From assembly GCF_013389455.1 (NCBI RefSeq), contig NZ_CP058278.1, positions 2,604,001 through 2,668,000 on the forward strand: a DNA stretch of 64,000 nt. The letters run 5' to 3'. The DNA is from Flavobacterium inviolabile (lineage in GTDB: Bacteria; Bacteroidota; Bacteroidia; Flavobacteriales; Flavobacteriaceae). Positions 8,633 to 18,176 of this stretch are shown piece by piece (position 1 is the stretch's first letter; each line of letters opens with the position of its first letter). Both the position numbers and the translations under genes were made by a program. The notes beneath the pieces were generated by a model, which had not been told where the DNA came from, searched no databases, and worked only from the letters and a program-made list of their open reading frames with translations.

Positions 8633-8674
8633 TTGCCTTTTGCTCTTTGCTCTTTGCTCTTTGCCCTTTGCTTC
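8633..8674. repeat. Heptamer tandem repeat, six copies
   Basis: Six 7-bp units of consensus TTGCTCT: TTGCCTT, three exact TTGCTCT, TTGCCCT and TTGCTTC. It sits just after the 14-bp array in the same non-coding gap. No function is visible. Confidence 0.85.
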
Positions 8675-8694
8675 CCCAACCACCTTCCCCTAAA

Positions 8695-8730
8695 AACAAA
8701 AACATCCGCATATAGCGGATGTTTTCTTTT
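8695..8730 (-). terminator. Intrinsic terminator of the giant adhesin gene
   Basis: A stem AAACATCCGC / GCGGATGTTT around ATATA, with A-rich and T-rich flanks, 20-50 bases beyond the stop codon of the minus-strand gene. Confidence 0.85.
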
Positions 8731-8748
8731 TATTGAGTTCGATCAGAA

Positions 8749-11700
8749 CTATTTGTTTGTTTTGATCAGTCTCTTAGTTGTTTTACCTTGATCGGTTACG
8801 ATGTTGAAGATGTAAACACCCGCTTCGAATTGATCAACATTAATGCTGCTCTCTTCGTTGTGTAAATTCTGACGCAACACCTGACGTCCGTTCATATCGA
8901 ACACAGTCACGCTTGCATTAGAAATGTTGTTCATCAATTTAATCGTTACTGTAGTAGTAGCCGGGTTAGGATAGATGTTAACCAGCATTGTGCCGAAATC
9001 TTTAACACTCATTCCTGGCTCAACTAAAACAATTGCTGTTGCAGTACTACAGTTAGTACTGTTTGCAACCTCACAGATAGAGTAAGTCATTGTATACGTT
9101 CCCGGAGTAGTTCCTACAGGTACGTTTATCTCACCATTGGCATTGATTGTAGCACCGGTTAAACCACCGTTGTTAACTAATGTGATGGTTATGTCGTTAT
9201 CGTTAACCGGAAGACCGTTTAAGGTATCGTTTAACGTAACATCACCAGCAACACCACCAGAACCAGCATAAACAGGAGTAGTAGTGAAATTGTCATTAAC
9301 AGCAAGAATAACAAGATTGTTAACCGTTAATACACCAGCGGTTGTAGCAATTGCAGTACAAGTACCGTTAGCCACATTCGCTCTGAACTGATATCCATTG
9401 TACGATACCGGTACATTTGTTAATGTAAGGGTACTGGTTGTTGCTCCTGAAACTACAGGGTTTGTTCCACCATTATTGATATCATTCCAGGTACCACCAT
9501 TGTTAGTACTCACTTGCCACTGATAAACAGTTGCGTTAGTTGCCGTAACTGTGAAAGTTGCATTTCCACCAACAGTAATAGTACTGTTACCCGGTTGAGA
9601 AGTAATGTTAACAGCAGCCGGTTGTGTGATTGTGAACGATTGTGTTGCACTACATCCGTTAGCATCTGTAACTGTTACGGTATAGGTACCGGCAGCAAGA
9701 CCAGAAGCGGTTGCAGCAGTTCCACCAGTTGGAGCCCAAACATAAGTATAAGCACCTGTTCCACCCGTTACTGCTACAGTAGCAGAACCATTAGATCCAC
9801 CGTTACAAGCAACATTCGTTTGAGCTGAAGCTGAAGCTACTAAAGCAGCAGGCTCAGTAATTGTGAACGATTGTGTTGTACTACAACCATTAGCATCTGT
9901 TGCAGTTACAGTATAGGTACCGGCAGTTAATCCTGTTGCAGTTGCAGCAGTTCCGCCAGTTGGAGCCCAAACGTAAGTATAAGCACCTGTTCCGCCTGTT
10001 ATAGCTACAGTAGCCGAAGCGTTAGCACCACCATTACAAGAAACGTTTGTCTGCGCAGCAGCCGTAGCGACTAAAGCAGCAGGTTGTGTAATTGTGAATG
10101 ATTGTGTTGCTGTACATCCGTTAGCATCTGTTGCAGTTACAGTATAGGTACCGGCAGTTAATCCTGTTGCAGTTGCAGCAGTTCCACCAGTTGGAGCCCA
10201 AACATAAGTATAAGCACCTGTTCCACCTGTTATAGCTACAGTAGCCGAAGCGTTAGCACCACCATTACAAGAAACGTTTGTCTGCGCAGCAGCCGTAGCG
10301 ACTAAAGCAGCAGGTTGTGTAATTGTGAATGATTGTGTTGCTGTACATCCGTTAGCATCTGTTGCAGTTACAGTATAGGTACCGGCAGTTAATCCTGTTG
10401 CTGTTGCAGCAGTTCCACCAGTTGGAGCCCAAACGTAAGTATAAGCACCTGTTCCACCCGTTACTGCTACAGTAGCAGAAGCGTTAGCACCACCATTACA
10501 AGAAACATTTGTCTGAGCAGCAGCCGTAGCGACTAAAGCAGCAGGTTGTGTAATTGTGAATGATTGTGTTGCTGTACATCCGTTAGCATCCGTTGCAGTT
10601 ACAGTATAGGTACCGGCAGTTAATCCTGTTGCAGTTGCAGCAGTTCCACCAGTTGGAGCCCAAACATAAGTATAAGCACCTGTTCCACCCGTTACTGCTA
10701 CAGTAGCAGAAGCGTTAGTACCACCATTACAAGAAACGTTTGTCTGTGCAGCAGCCGTAGCGACTAAAGCAGCAGGTTGTGTAATTGTAAATGTTCTTGT
10801 GATTGTACAGGCGTTAGCATCTGTAATTGTACACGTATATACACCAGCTGCTAAACCAGAAGCAGTTGCAGCAGTTCCACCAGTTGGAGCCCAAGAATAG
10901 GTATATCCAGGAGTACCACCGGAAACGTTAACAGTAGCGACACCATTAGTACCACCGTTACAAGAAACTGTAGTCATCGATGTAGTAGCTGTTAAAGCAG
11001 AAGGCTGTGTAATTGTAAATGTTCTTGTAATTGTACAGGCGTTAGCATCTGTAATTGTACAAGTATATACACCAGCTGCTAAACCAGTAGCAGTTGCTGC
11101 AGTTCCACCAGATGGAGCCCAAGAATAGGTATATCCAGGAGTACCACCAGAAACGTTAACAGTAGCTACCCCGTTAGTACCACCGTTACAAGCAACAGTA
11201 GTCATGGATGTTGTAGCTGTTAAAGCAGCAGGTTGTGTAATTGTAAATGTTCTTGTGATTGTACAGGCGTTAGCATCTGTAATTGTACACGTATATACAC
11301 CAGCTGCTAAACCAGTTGCAGTTGCAGCTGTACCACCAGACGGAGCCCATGAATAGGTATATCCAGGAGTACCACCGGAAACGTTAACAGAAGCTACACC
11401 ATTAGCACCACCGTTACAAGAAACAGTAGTCATCGATGTTGTAGCTGTTAAAGCTGTTGGTTGTGTAATTGTAAATGATCTTGTTAATGTACAGGCGTTA
11501 GCATCGGTAACAGTAACAGTATAAACACCAACGGCTAAACCAGTAGCTGTTGCTGCAGTACCTCCAGACGGAGCCCATGAATAAGTGTAAGGAGCTGTAC
11601 CACCAGAAACGTTAACAGAAGCTACACCATTAGATCCACCATTACAAGCAACAGTAGTCATTGATGCAGTAGAAGTTAAAGCTGTTGGTTGTGTAATGGT

Positions 11701-14700
11701 AACTGATCTTGTAATAGAACAAGCGTTAGCATCTGTAACAGTAACAGTATAAACACCAACGGCTAAACCAGTAGCTGTTGCTGCAGTACCTCCAGACGGA
11801 GCCCATGAATAGGTGTAAGGTCCTGTTCCTCCTGAAGGGGTTACAGTAGCCGTACCATTCGAACCACCGTTACAAGAAACTGTAGTGAATGAAGTCGTAG
11901 CTGTTAAAGCAGCTGGTTGTGTAATCGTAAATGATCTTGTGATCTGACATGCATTAGCATCTGTAATTGTACAAGTATATACACCAGCCACTAAACCAGT
12001 AGCAGTTGCAGCTGTACCACCAGATGGAGCCCATGAATAGGTATATCCAGGAGTACCACCAGTAACGTTAACAGTAGCTGTACCGTTTGATCCACCGTTA
12101 CAAGAAACAGTAGTCATCGATGTAGTAGCTGTTAAAGCTGTTGGTTGTGTGATTGTAAATGTTCTTGTTAATGTACATGCATTAGCATCGGTAACAGTAA
12201 CAGTATAAACACCTGCCGCTAAACCAGAAGCTGTTGCTGCAGTACCTCCTGACGGAGCCCATGAATAGGTGTAAGGAGCTGTACCACCAGAAACGTTAAC
12301 CGTAGCTACACCATTTGATCCACCGTTGCAGGCAACAGTAGTCATCGATGCAGTAGAGGTTAAAGCTGTTGGTTGTGTGATTGTGAATGATCTTGTTAAT
12401 GTACATGCATTAGCATCGGTAACAGTAACAGTATAAACACCTGCTGCTAAACCAGAAGCTGTTGCCGCTGTACCTCCTGACGGAGCCCATGAATAGGTGT
12501 AAGGAGCTGTACCACCGGAAACGTTAACCGTAGCGACACCATTCGAACCACCGTTACAAGCAACAGTAGTCATCGATGCAGTAGAAGTTAAAGCTGTTGG
12601 TTGTGTAATAGTAACTGATCTTGTGATTTGACAAGCATTTGCGTCAGTGATCGTACAAGTATAAACACCTACAGGTAAACCAGTAGCAGTTGCTGCACTA
12701 CCTCCTGACGGAGCCCATGAATAGGTGTAAGGTCCTGTTCCTCCTGAAGGGGTTACAGTAGCCGTACCATTCGAACCACCGTTACAAGAAACCGTAGTGA
12801 ATGAAGTAGTAGCTGTTAAAGCAGCAGGTTGTGTAATTGTGAATGTTCTTGTTAATGTACATGCATTTGCATCAGTAATCGTACAAGTATAAACACCTAC
12901 GGATAAACCAGTAGCAGTTGCAGCTGTACCTCCTGTTGGAGCCCATGAATAGGTATATCCAGGAGTACCACCGGAAACGTTAACAGAAGCTGTACCGTTT
13001 GAACCACCGTTACAAGAAACAGTAGTAAAAGAAGTAGAAGCTGTTAAAGCTGTCGGTTGTGTAATTGTAAATGATCTTGTTAATGTACAGGCGTTAGCAT
13101 CGGTAACAGTAACAGTATAAACACCTACGGCTAAACCAGAAGCAGTTGCTGCAGTACCTCCAGACGGAGCCCATGAATAGGTGTAAGGAGCTGTACCACC
13201 AGAAACGTTAACTGATGCTACACCGTTTGAACCACCGTTACAAGCAACAGTAGTCATCGATGCAGTAGAAGTTAAAGCTGTTGGTTGTGTAATGGTAACT
13301 GATCTTGTAATAGAACAAGCGTTAGCATCTGTAATCGTACAAGTGTAAACACCTACGGCTAAACCAGAAGCAGTTGCTGCAGTACCTCCAGACGGAGCCC
13401 ATGAATATGTATAAGGTCCTGTTCCTCCTGATGGAATTACAGTCGCTGTACCGTTTGAACCACCATTACAAGAAACTGTAGTAAAAGAAGTGGTTGCTGT
13501 GAAAGTAGCCGGTTCTGTAATCGTGTAGGTTTGAGTCTTAGTACAGCTGTTTAAATCGGTTACGGTACAAGTATAGGTACCTGCCGCTAAACCGGTAGCT
13601 GTTGCCGCTGTACCTCCTGTTGGAGCCCAAGAATAGGTATATCCCGGAACACCGCCGGATACAGTTGCTGTAGCCGTACCATTGCTTCCGCCATTACAGG
13701 CAACATTCGTCTGTGACGGTGTAATTGTAATAGCTGTTGGCTGAGAAACCGTAAAAGTTCGGGTAGCTGTACAGCTGTTAGAATCCGTGATCGTACATGT
13801 GTAAGTTCCTGCTGCTAATCCGGTAGCGGTTGCTGCAGTTCCTCCTGATGGCGCCCATGAATAAGTATATGGTGGCACTCCACCTGTAACATTAACACTT
13901 GCTACACCGTTTGATCCTCCGTTACACGATAAATCGGTTCTGGAAGTGGTAACAGACATAGCGGTTGGCTGAGTAATTGTAAAGCCTCTTGTAATGGTAC
14001 ATCCGTTGTTATCGGTAATAGTACAAACATAATTTCCTACTGCTAAACCGGAAGCGGTTGCTGCAGTTCCTCCAGACGGAGCCCATGAATAGGTATATGG
14101 AGCAGCTCCTCCTGTTGGTACTACTGTAGCGACACCATTAGAACCACCATTACAGCTTACATTTGTTTTGGATGATGTTGCTGTTAAAAGAGATGGTTGG
14201 GTAATGGTAGCAGATCTGGTAATGCTGGTTCCTTCGTTATCCGTAATCGTACAGGTATAAACACCTACAGCTAAACCAGTAGCTGATGCAGCTGTACCTC
14301 CAGACGGAGCCCATGAATACGTATAAGGCGTTACACCTCCTGATGCCGTAACGGTAGCCGTACCGTTTGAACCTCCGTTACAGGAAACTGTAGTAAAAGA
14401 AGTTGTCGCGGATAAAGCTGCGTTCGTTGTAAAAGTTAAATCACTTCCATAAGCGGTTCCTGATGAATTGATAGCATACGCTCTGAAATGGATAGTCGTA
14501 GCAGATGGTAATGACGAAATAACCGAACTAAAGGTTCCGGTGCCGCTTCCGATAATTACTTTGTTGTCTGATGTCGTTGGATTGGCTCCTAAAGCCCATA
14601 CAACTCCTCTTTCGGTAACAGAAGCACCACCATCGGCAGTTACGTTACCACCTAAAGTAGCTCTTACTGCACCTACATTGGTTGCTGCAGTTGTTGTTAC

Positions 14701-15450
14701 TGTTGGGTTTACAACAACGGTACAGTTTACATTTGGTGCCGGGTAATTAGCCGGTAAGATTCCTAAAGTTAATGTACCGGTTTTAGTCCAGTTTGCTGTA
14801 TTGTTAATAGCTGCTCGTAAAGCAGCCGCAGTTCCGGTTAAAGTTCCGTTATACTTGCTGTAGGCAAGTTCCGGTCCCGGTGCCGGGAAAAGTGAAATAC
14901 AGTTTACTCCGTTCGTAAGTCCTGCCGGAACAATACTTTCGGCTGTACCAGCTGTAGTATCTACATTCCAGGTAGTAACGGGATCATAGTTGGTACTGTT
15001 GTAGTCACCATGAACACCGGAAATAAAGATCGGGCTGGCTGGTCGAACTCCGGATGTACTTTGGTACGCCAGAATCTGGTCTCCTCCCGATAAGTTAAAG
15101 TTGGCATTTAAAGCAATACTAACTCCTGATGTACCGGTTACGGTAAAATTATCAGCTGAAGTTTCTACAATCGAAATGATTGTTCCACAGGGTACCGTTG
15201 AAGGAATAACCCATTGTAAGTGGGTCTCTGTATTGTTGGCCCAACCTGTTGTTGTCCATCCCTGTTCCGTAAAGTAAATAGTTTCACCGGCCGGAAGGGG
15301 CTTGAGGGCGATAAATGAAAACCCGTCTGTGGTACCGAAATCATAGCCGATAAAGGCGATGTCTCCCGGTCCGAGGGTTTGCGCTTTTGTATTCTGCTGT
15401 ACAAAAAATGTACAGAGGAATACGAGGGTTGCGAGTAATCTCTGCTTCAT
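8749..15450 (-). CDS. Giant T9SS-exported adhesin with 21 SprB-type repeats
   Basis: A 2233-residue secreted protein. The start was placed at 15450 because MKQRLLATLVFLCTFF...KAQ is a signal peptide ending near residue 24; an upstream in-frame extension of 19 residues is not signal-like. Residues 25-250 form an N-terminal domain beginning LGPGDIAFIGYDFGTTDGF. Residues about 250-344 resemble a fibronectin-III module. Residues 345-1945 are 21 tandem repeats of 76-77 residues, each with (S/A)CNGG, PYTYSWAP(S/T)GGTA and (V/I)TDANxC motifs, like the SprB repeats of the Flavobacterium gliding adhesin. An Ig-like module (about 1946-2050) and another beta module follow. The last 80 residues, including VNIYPNPATTTVTI, are a type A T9SS sorting domain. 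It is the last gene after the collar and binding-protein-like genes, 25 bases behind the latter. The adhesin role is inferred. Confidence 0.93.
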   Translation of the reverse strand: MKQRLLATLVFLCTFFVQQNTKAQTLGPGDIAFIGYDFGTTDGFSFIALKPLPAGETIYFTEQGWTTTGWANNTETHLQWVIPSTVPCGTIISIVETSADNFTVTGTSGVSIALNANFNLSGGDQILAYQSTSGVRPASPIFISGVHGDYNSTNYDPVTTWNVDTTAGTAESIVPAGLTNGVNCISLFPAPGPELAYSKYNGTLTGTAAALRAAINNTANWTKTGTLTLGILPANYPAPNVNCTVVVNPTVTTTAATNVGAVRATLGGNVTADGGASVTERGVVWALGANPTTSDNKVIIGSGTGTFSSVISSLPSATTIHFRAYAINSSGTAYGSDLTFTTNAALSATTSFTTVSCNGGSNGTATVTASGGVTPYTYSWAPSGGTAASATGLAVGVYTCTITDNEGTSITRSATITQPSLLTATSSKTNVSCNGGSNGVATVVPTGGAAPYTYSWAPSGGTAATASGLAVGNYVCTITDNNGCTITRGFTITQPTAMSVTTSRTDLSCNGGSNGVASVNVTGGVPPYTYSWAPSGGTAATATGLAAGTYTCTITDSNSCTATRTFTVSQPTAITITPSQTNVACNGGSNGTATATVSGGVPGYTYSWAPTGGTAATATGLAAGTYTCTVTDLNSCTKTQTYTITEPATFTATTSFTTVSCNGGSNGTATVIPSGGTGPYTYSWAPSGGTAATASGLAVGVYTCTITDANACSITRSVTITQPTALTSTASMTTVACNGGSNGVASVNVSGGTAPYTYSWAPSGGTAATASGLAVGVYTVTVTDANACTLTRSFTITQPTALTASTSFTTVSCNGGSNGTASVNVSGGTPGYTYSWAPTGGTAATATGLSVGVYTCTITDANACTLTRTFTITQPAALTATTSFTTVSCNGGSNGTATVTPSGGTGPYTYSWAPSGGSAATATGLPVGVYTCTITDANACQITRSVTITQPTALTSTASMTTVACNGGSNGVATVNVSGGTAPYTYSWAPSGGTAATASGLAAGVYTVTVTDANACTLTRSFTITQPTALTSTASMTTVACNGGSNGVATVNVSGGTAPYTYSWAPSGGTAATASGLAAGVYTVTVTDANACTLTRTFTITQPTALTATTSMTTVSCNGGSNGTATVNVTGGTPGYTYSWAPSGGTAATATGLVAGVYTCTITDANACQITRSFTITQPAALTATTSFTTVSCNGGSNGTATVTPSGGTGPYTYSWAPSGGTAATATGLAVGVYTVTVTDANACSITRSVTITQPTALTSTASMTTVACNGGSNGVASVNVSGGTAPYTYSWAPSGGTAATATGLAVGVYTVTVTDANACTLTRSFTITQPTALTATTSMTTVSCNGGANGVASVNVSGGTPGYTYSWAPSGGTAATATGLAAGVYTCTITDANACTITRTFTITQPAALTATTSMTTVACNGGTNGVATVNVSGGTPGYTYSWAPSGGTAATATGLAAGVYTCTITDANACTITRTFTITQPSALTATTSMTTVSCNGGTNGVATVNVSGGTPGYTYSWAPTGGTAATASGLAAGVYTCTITDANACTITRTFTITQPAALVATAAAQTNVSCNGGTNASATVAVTGGTGAYTYVWAPTGGTAATATGLTAGTYTVTATDANGCTATQSFTITQPAALVATAAAQTNVSCNGGANASATVAVTGGTGAYTYVWAPTGGTAATATGLTAGTYTVTATDANGCTATQSFTITQPAALVATAAAQTNVSCNGGANASATVAITGGTGAYTYVWAPTGGTAATATGLTAGTYTVTATDANGCTATQSFTITQPAALVATAAAQTNVSCNGGANASATVAITGGTGAYTYVWAPTGGTAATATGLTAGTYTVTATDANGCSTTQSFTITEPAALVASASAQTNVACNGGSNGSATVAVTGGTGAYTYVWAPTGGTAATASGLAAGTYTVTVTDANGCSATQSFTITQPAAVNITSQPGNSTITVGGNATFTVTATNATVYQWQVSTNNGGTWNDINNGGTNPVVSGATTSTLTLTNVPVSYNGYQFRANVANGTCTAIATTAGVLTVNNLVILAVNDNFTTTPVYAGSGGVAGDVTLNDTLNGLPVNDNDITITLVNNGGLTGATINANGEINVPVGTTPGTYTMTYSICEVANSTNCSTATAIVLVEPGMSVKDFGTMLVNIYPNPATTTVTIKLMNNISNASVTVFDMNGRQVLRQNLHNEESSINVDQFEAGVYIFNIVTDQGKTTKRLIKTNK
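9616..14418 (-). repeat. 21 in-frame tandem repeats of 228/231 bp within the adhesin gene
   Basis: Sixteen 228-bp units (from 14418 down) and five 231-bp units (lowest coordinates, 9616-10770) sum exactly to the interval. Repeats 9 and 10 (about 12139-12594) differ by one residue. Repeats 17-20 form a second near-identical block, marked by YVWAPTGG and an extra residue after ALVATAAA; repeat 21 has the same length and YVWAP motif but is more diverged. The first four repeats are the most diverged. Confidence 0.95.
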
Positions 15451-15475
15451 GTGAATAATAATTGAGGTTAAATTT

Positions 15476-16618
15476 TTAATGACATAAGTAGGCATTTTGC
15501 CATCCACCGATTTTTGGGGGCATATCCTGTTCCGTTACTTCATCGATAAAGTGTCCTTCGTTTACCAGTGTAGTCACCCGGTTAAAAAACACTTGATCAT
15601 CCGAATTGCGTTCCAGTTTATAAATGTGATGATCAAATTTTGTACGGTTCGTTCCGGGATCAAATTGTATTGATCCTCGTGGCCCTTCGGTTTTTACTGT
15701 GCTTATATGTCGTAATAAAGTGCGTGTATCGGTTGCTTCGGCTGTTTCCAGTAGTTGTGCCAGTAGTGCACCATTTTCGTAGCCTAATAAAGCAAATACG
15801 GTTGCCGGCTCGTCATATTGTGCCTTAAATTCTGTATTGAAAGTACAGTCAGAAGTTTGAGCATAATTCTCAAACCAGGAGGCTACTACATATAACGGGA
15901 ATGCATTGGATTGGTATTCGTTTATAATCGTATCGTTTATAGCAAAAGGGGTAGTGTAAAACGTGTATTGCTCCGTTACTTTGTTGTCACGGATAAAAGC
16001 AGCGTTTTCTTCGGCATATAAACCGCTATAGAATGCAAATACGACTTCAGGTTTATAATGGTCTAATGTTAACTGCATGCATTCGGCTTCGTTTTCTCTT
16101 GGGTAGAAAGGTGTAATGTAATGTCCGGAAAATAGAATATCGTTTTTACTTAATGATGTTTCTATAGCCGACAACATTCCGTAGCCGGAATCGTAGTAGG
16201 AGGTAGCTGAAGCAATTTTATCATATTGCTGTGCTGAAAAATGATTACCGAGCAGGAAACATGATTCGGTTAGTCCGTATGAATTGATATAGACACCTTT
16301 TTGCTTTTTCATGGCATACGGAACCGTAGCCCCAATGTCGGAAGCAATCAGTAATATATCATTATCGGAAGCATATTCGTATACCCTGGACATATTGTGA
16401 TGGCCGAAAAATCCGATAATAATATTAATACCTTCCTGAAAATAAAATTTCTGGATTTTGTCTATTATTAACTCTTCATCGGAACCAATTCCAATACTTT
16501 CAACGTAATATCTGGCATTCAGGTTATTGAGTTTGATACCACGTATAAAATCCCTGTCCAGTTTTTTGTACTGTTTGGATTGCGGGATCAATAGTCCTAT
16601 TTTAGTTTCTATACTCAT
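15476..16618 (-). CDS. Periplasmic-binding-protein-like protein without a signal peptide
   Basis: A 380-residue protein resembling the type I periplasmic binding fold of branched-chain amino-acid (LivJ-type) receptors. It starts ETKIGLLIPQSKQYKKLDRDFIRGIKLN. It continues with EGINIIIGFFGHHNMSRVYEYASDNDILLIASDIGA, an inter-domain strand (PEVVFAFYSGLYAEENAAF) and a C-terminal GPRGSIQFDPGTNRTKFDHHIYKL typical of LivJ-like receptors. The N-terminus has no hydrophobic signal, so it should stay cytosolic unless exported by another route. No ABC permease or ATPase genes are adjacent. It lies 66 bases behind the collar gene and 25 before the adhesin, so the three are probably co-transcribed. Ligand and role unknown. 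Confidence 0.75.
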   Translation of the reverse strand: MSIETKIGLLIPQSKQYKKLDRDFIRGIKLNNLNARYYVESIGIGSDEELIIDKIQKFYFQEGINIIIGFFGHHNMSRVYEYASDNDILLIASDIGATVPYAMKKQKGVYINSYGLTESCFLLGNHFSAQQYDKIASATSYYDSGYGMLSAIETSLSKNDILFSGHYITPFYPRENEAECMQLTLDHYKPEVVFAFYSGLYAEENAAFIRDNKVTEQYTFYTTPFAINDTIINEYQSNAFPLYVVASWFENYAQTSDCTFNTEFKAQYDEPATVFALLGYENGALLAQLLETAEATDTRTLLRHISTVKTEGPRGSIQFDPGTNRTKFDHHIYKLERNSDDQVFFNRVTTLVNEGHFIDEVTEQDMPPKIGGWQNAYLCH

Positions 16619-16684
16619 GTAAAAAAAATAATAGGAGAGGATGAACGTATTCTTCCTCTCCTAAGATTAACTTGTTTACTTTCG

Positions 16685-17275
16685 TTAATTACGAGAAGGG
16701 AAGATACCGTATAATGCGATACTTGTGTAGATCCCTAAATAAGGGTTACGGATAGAGAATGGAGTGTTACTTCCTGCAATACCTGTACTTCCGCTAATAG
16801 CCGTAGTAATGTTACCTACTTTGTCTGTCCCTGAAAAAGGCGGTTCGCTATAGGTATTTGGAGCTGCTCCACCAGTACCAAAACTGTTGTTTCCGTTATC
16901 GGATTCATTAACCGGGTTACCGGTATTGGTATGGATAACTGTTGAAACATTTACCTGTCCTGCTCCTGTTCCCGGAACTATCGGGTGAACGTGAGCCGGT
17001 ACGTTAGCAAGTGATAAGGTAATATTTTGTGCTCCTCCTGATTCTCCCCACTGAACTGGTGTTAATCCTGGTCCTGATCCCGGGTGAACGATAGAACGTC
17101 CTCTTAAATCAGGTAAAGCAAATGTAGTTTGTCCGTTTCCTCCGAAAGTAGTTCCTAACAAAGAAAATAAAGCCGTGTTTTGGGCAATTGACATAATTTG
17201 TCCGTCGCAAAAAGCCCATTGTGCTGGTGCGAAACCAAATCCAAACGCCTGGATTTGTCCAATAATTTGTTCCAT
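16685..17275 (-). CDS. Phage-tail-collar domain protein (microcystin-dependent-protein-like)
   Basis: A 196-residue protein of the tail collar family. The N-terminal block IIGQIQAFGFGFAPAQWAFCDGQIMSIAQNTALFSLLGTTFGGNGQTTFALPDLRGR is the classic collar domain of phage short-tail-fibre tips and of bacterial homologues annotated as microcystin-dependent protein. The rest is Gly/Asn/Thr-rich and contains SLANVPAHVHPI, also typical. No signal peptide is seen and no other phage genes are nearby, so this is not a prophage remnant by context. It is the first gene of the cluster leading to the giant adhesin. Function in bacteria is unsettled. Confidence 0.9.
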   Translation of the reverse strand: MEQIIGQIQAFGFGFAPAQWAFCDGQIMSIAQNTALFSLLGTTFGGNGQTTFALPDLRGRSIVHPGSGPGLTPVQWGESGGAQNITLSLANVPAHVHPIVPGTGAGQVNVSTVIHTNTGNPVNESDNGNNSFGTGGAAPNTYSEPPFSGTDKVGNITTAISGSTGIAGSNTPFSIRNPYLGIYTSIALYGIFPSRN

Positions 17276-17303
17276 AAATGTAAATTTTGTGGTTAAGTTT
17301 ATA

Positions 17304-17311
17304 CAAAAATA
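17304..17311 (-). promoter_or_regulatory. Possible -7 element for the collar/adhesin cluster
   Basis: Minus-strand TATTTTTG matches TAnnTTTG, 28 bases ahead of the collar gene ATG. No good TTG lies at the right distance. The rest of the gap to 17558 is AT-rich with no other clear signal. Confidence 0.4.
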
Positions 17312-17558
17312 GACAGATTGGTAGGATGGATATCAGGTAGAATTACGTGTTTTTGTAAGAAGCTTGTATTATTTGTAGTAAATTAATAATAATATAAGTA
17401 TATTTTAATCAAATATACGATAAGTTGTTTTTATTTTAAAGATTTGCCGTTATCTGTGCGAAAGTCATATTCGGACATGGCGATAAGGAAAGTAATGGAT
17501 AACCAACGTTAAAAGCCCGTAAAATACAGGGTTTATAAAAGAGGCTGCTTTTATATTT

Positions 17559-18176
17559 CTAATTCACTTTTGTTAGTGTTACGTTAGTGGGTATTGTAAA
17601 AGTGCTTGGCTGGTCTAAGCCACGCATTCCCATAGGTAAAGTTACCTCCCATTGCGCTGTATCAGGATTAACCGGATTGATTATCATTTCTAATCGTTCT
17701 GTTACCCCTGTCGGATATGATGGGTTTAGCGGACCTGCTACATCATAAATGGTACCAGTCATTTTGTATGGCTCCGTTGGTTGGTTGGACATTACAATAG
17801 TGGGCCATGGGGTGACTGAATTACCTATATTTTTTTCAGATGTATAAATGACCTGTTCGTTTGGCTGCCCGTAATTCTGAACTAATTTATAGTGTCCGCA
17901 TAATTCGTCTATATAAAACTTCGGATTTTCATTGATGTAGCTGACTTTCGTTTCTTTCCAAAATCTTATAACAAAAGTTTGGTTTCCGTTTTGGTAAATC
18001 CAGGTTCCGATAAAAGGGGTAAAATAGTTGTTTACATCCTTATAGTAATAAGTAATTAGAGAACTCTTTTTAAAATTAGAGTTATAAAATTGTCTTATGT
18101 CCTCTATTTTCTCTGTCTGTGCGTAAGAAAAAAAGACTGTAAATATTAATAAAAACAGGTATACTATTTTTTTCAT
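17559..18176 (-). CDS. Secreted DUF6705-like protein, copy 1
   Basis: A 205-residue protein with a signal peptide (MKKIVYLFLLIFTVFFSYAQ, cleavage near residue 20). The mature protein begins TEKIEDIRQFYNSNFKK and contains FIGTWIYQNGNQTFVIRFWKETK, then YIDELCGHYKLVQNYG, and ends in a beta-rich segment. I believe this is the DUF6705 family of Flavobacteriaceae, though that name is from memory. No lipobox, catalytic motif or sorting domain is seen. It is a close paralogue of the next gene upstream (18378-18998), sharing whole blocks such as the GTWIYQNGNQTFVI and NITLTKVN regions, so the pair arose by tandem duplication. Function unknown. Confidence 0.8.
   Translation of the reverse strand: MKKIVYLFLLIFTVFFSYAQTEKIEDIRQFYNSNFKKSSLITYYYKDVNNYFTPFIGTWIYQNGNQTFVIRFWKETKVSYINENPKFYIDELCGHYKLVQNYGQPNEQVIYTSEKNIGNSVTPWPTIVMSNQPTEPYKMTGTIYDVAGPLNPSYPTGVTERLEMIINPVNPDTAQWEVTLPMGMRGLDQPSTFTIPTNVTLTKVN

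Noticed and set aside
9514..9828. Plus-strand ORF of 104 residues rich in Cys and Ser.
   Set aside because: It is the antisense shadow of the SprB repeats, whose biased codons keep the opposite frame open.
16685..17275. Phage-tail-collar gene as evidence for a prophage.
   Set aside because: No capsid, terminase, integrase or other tail genes are nearby, and bacterial collar-domain proteins are common outside phage.
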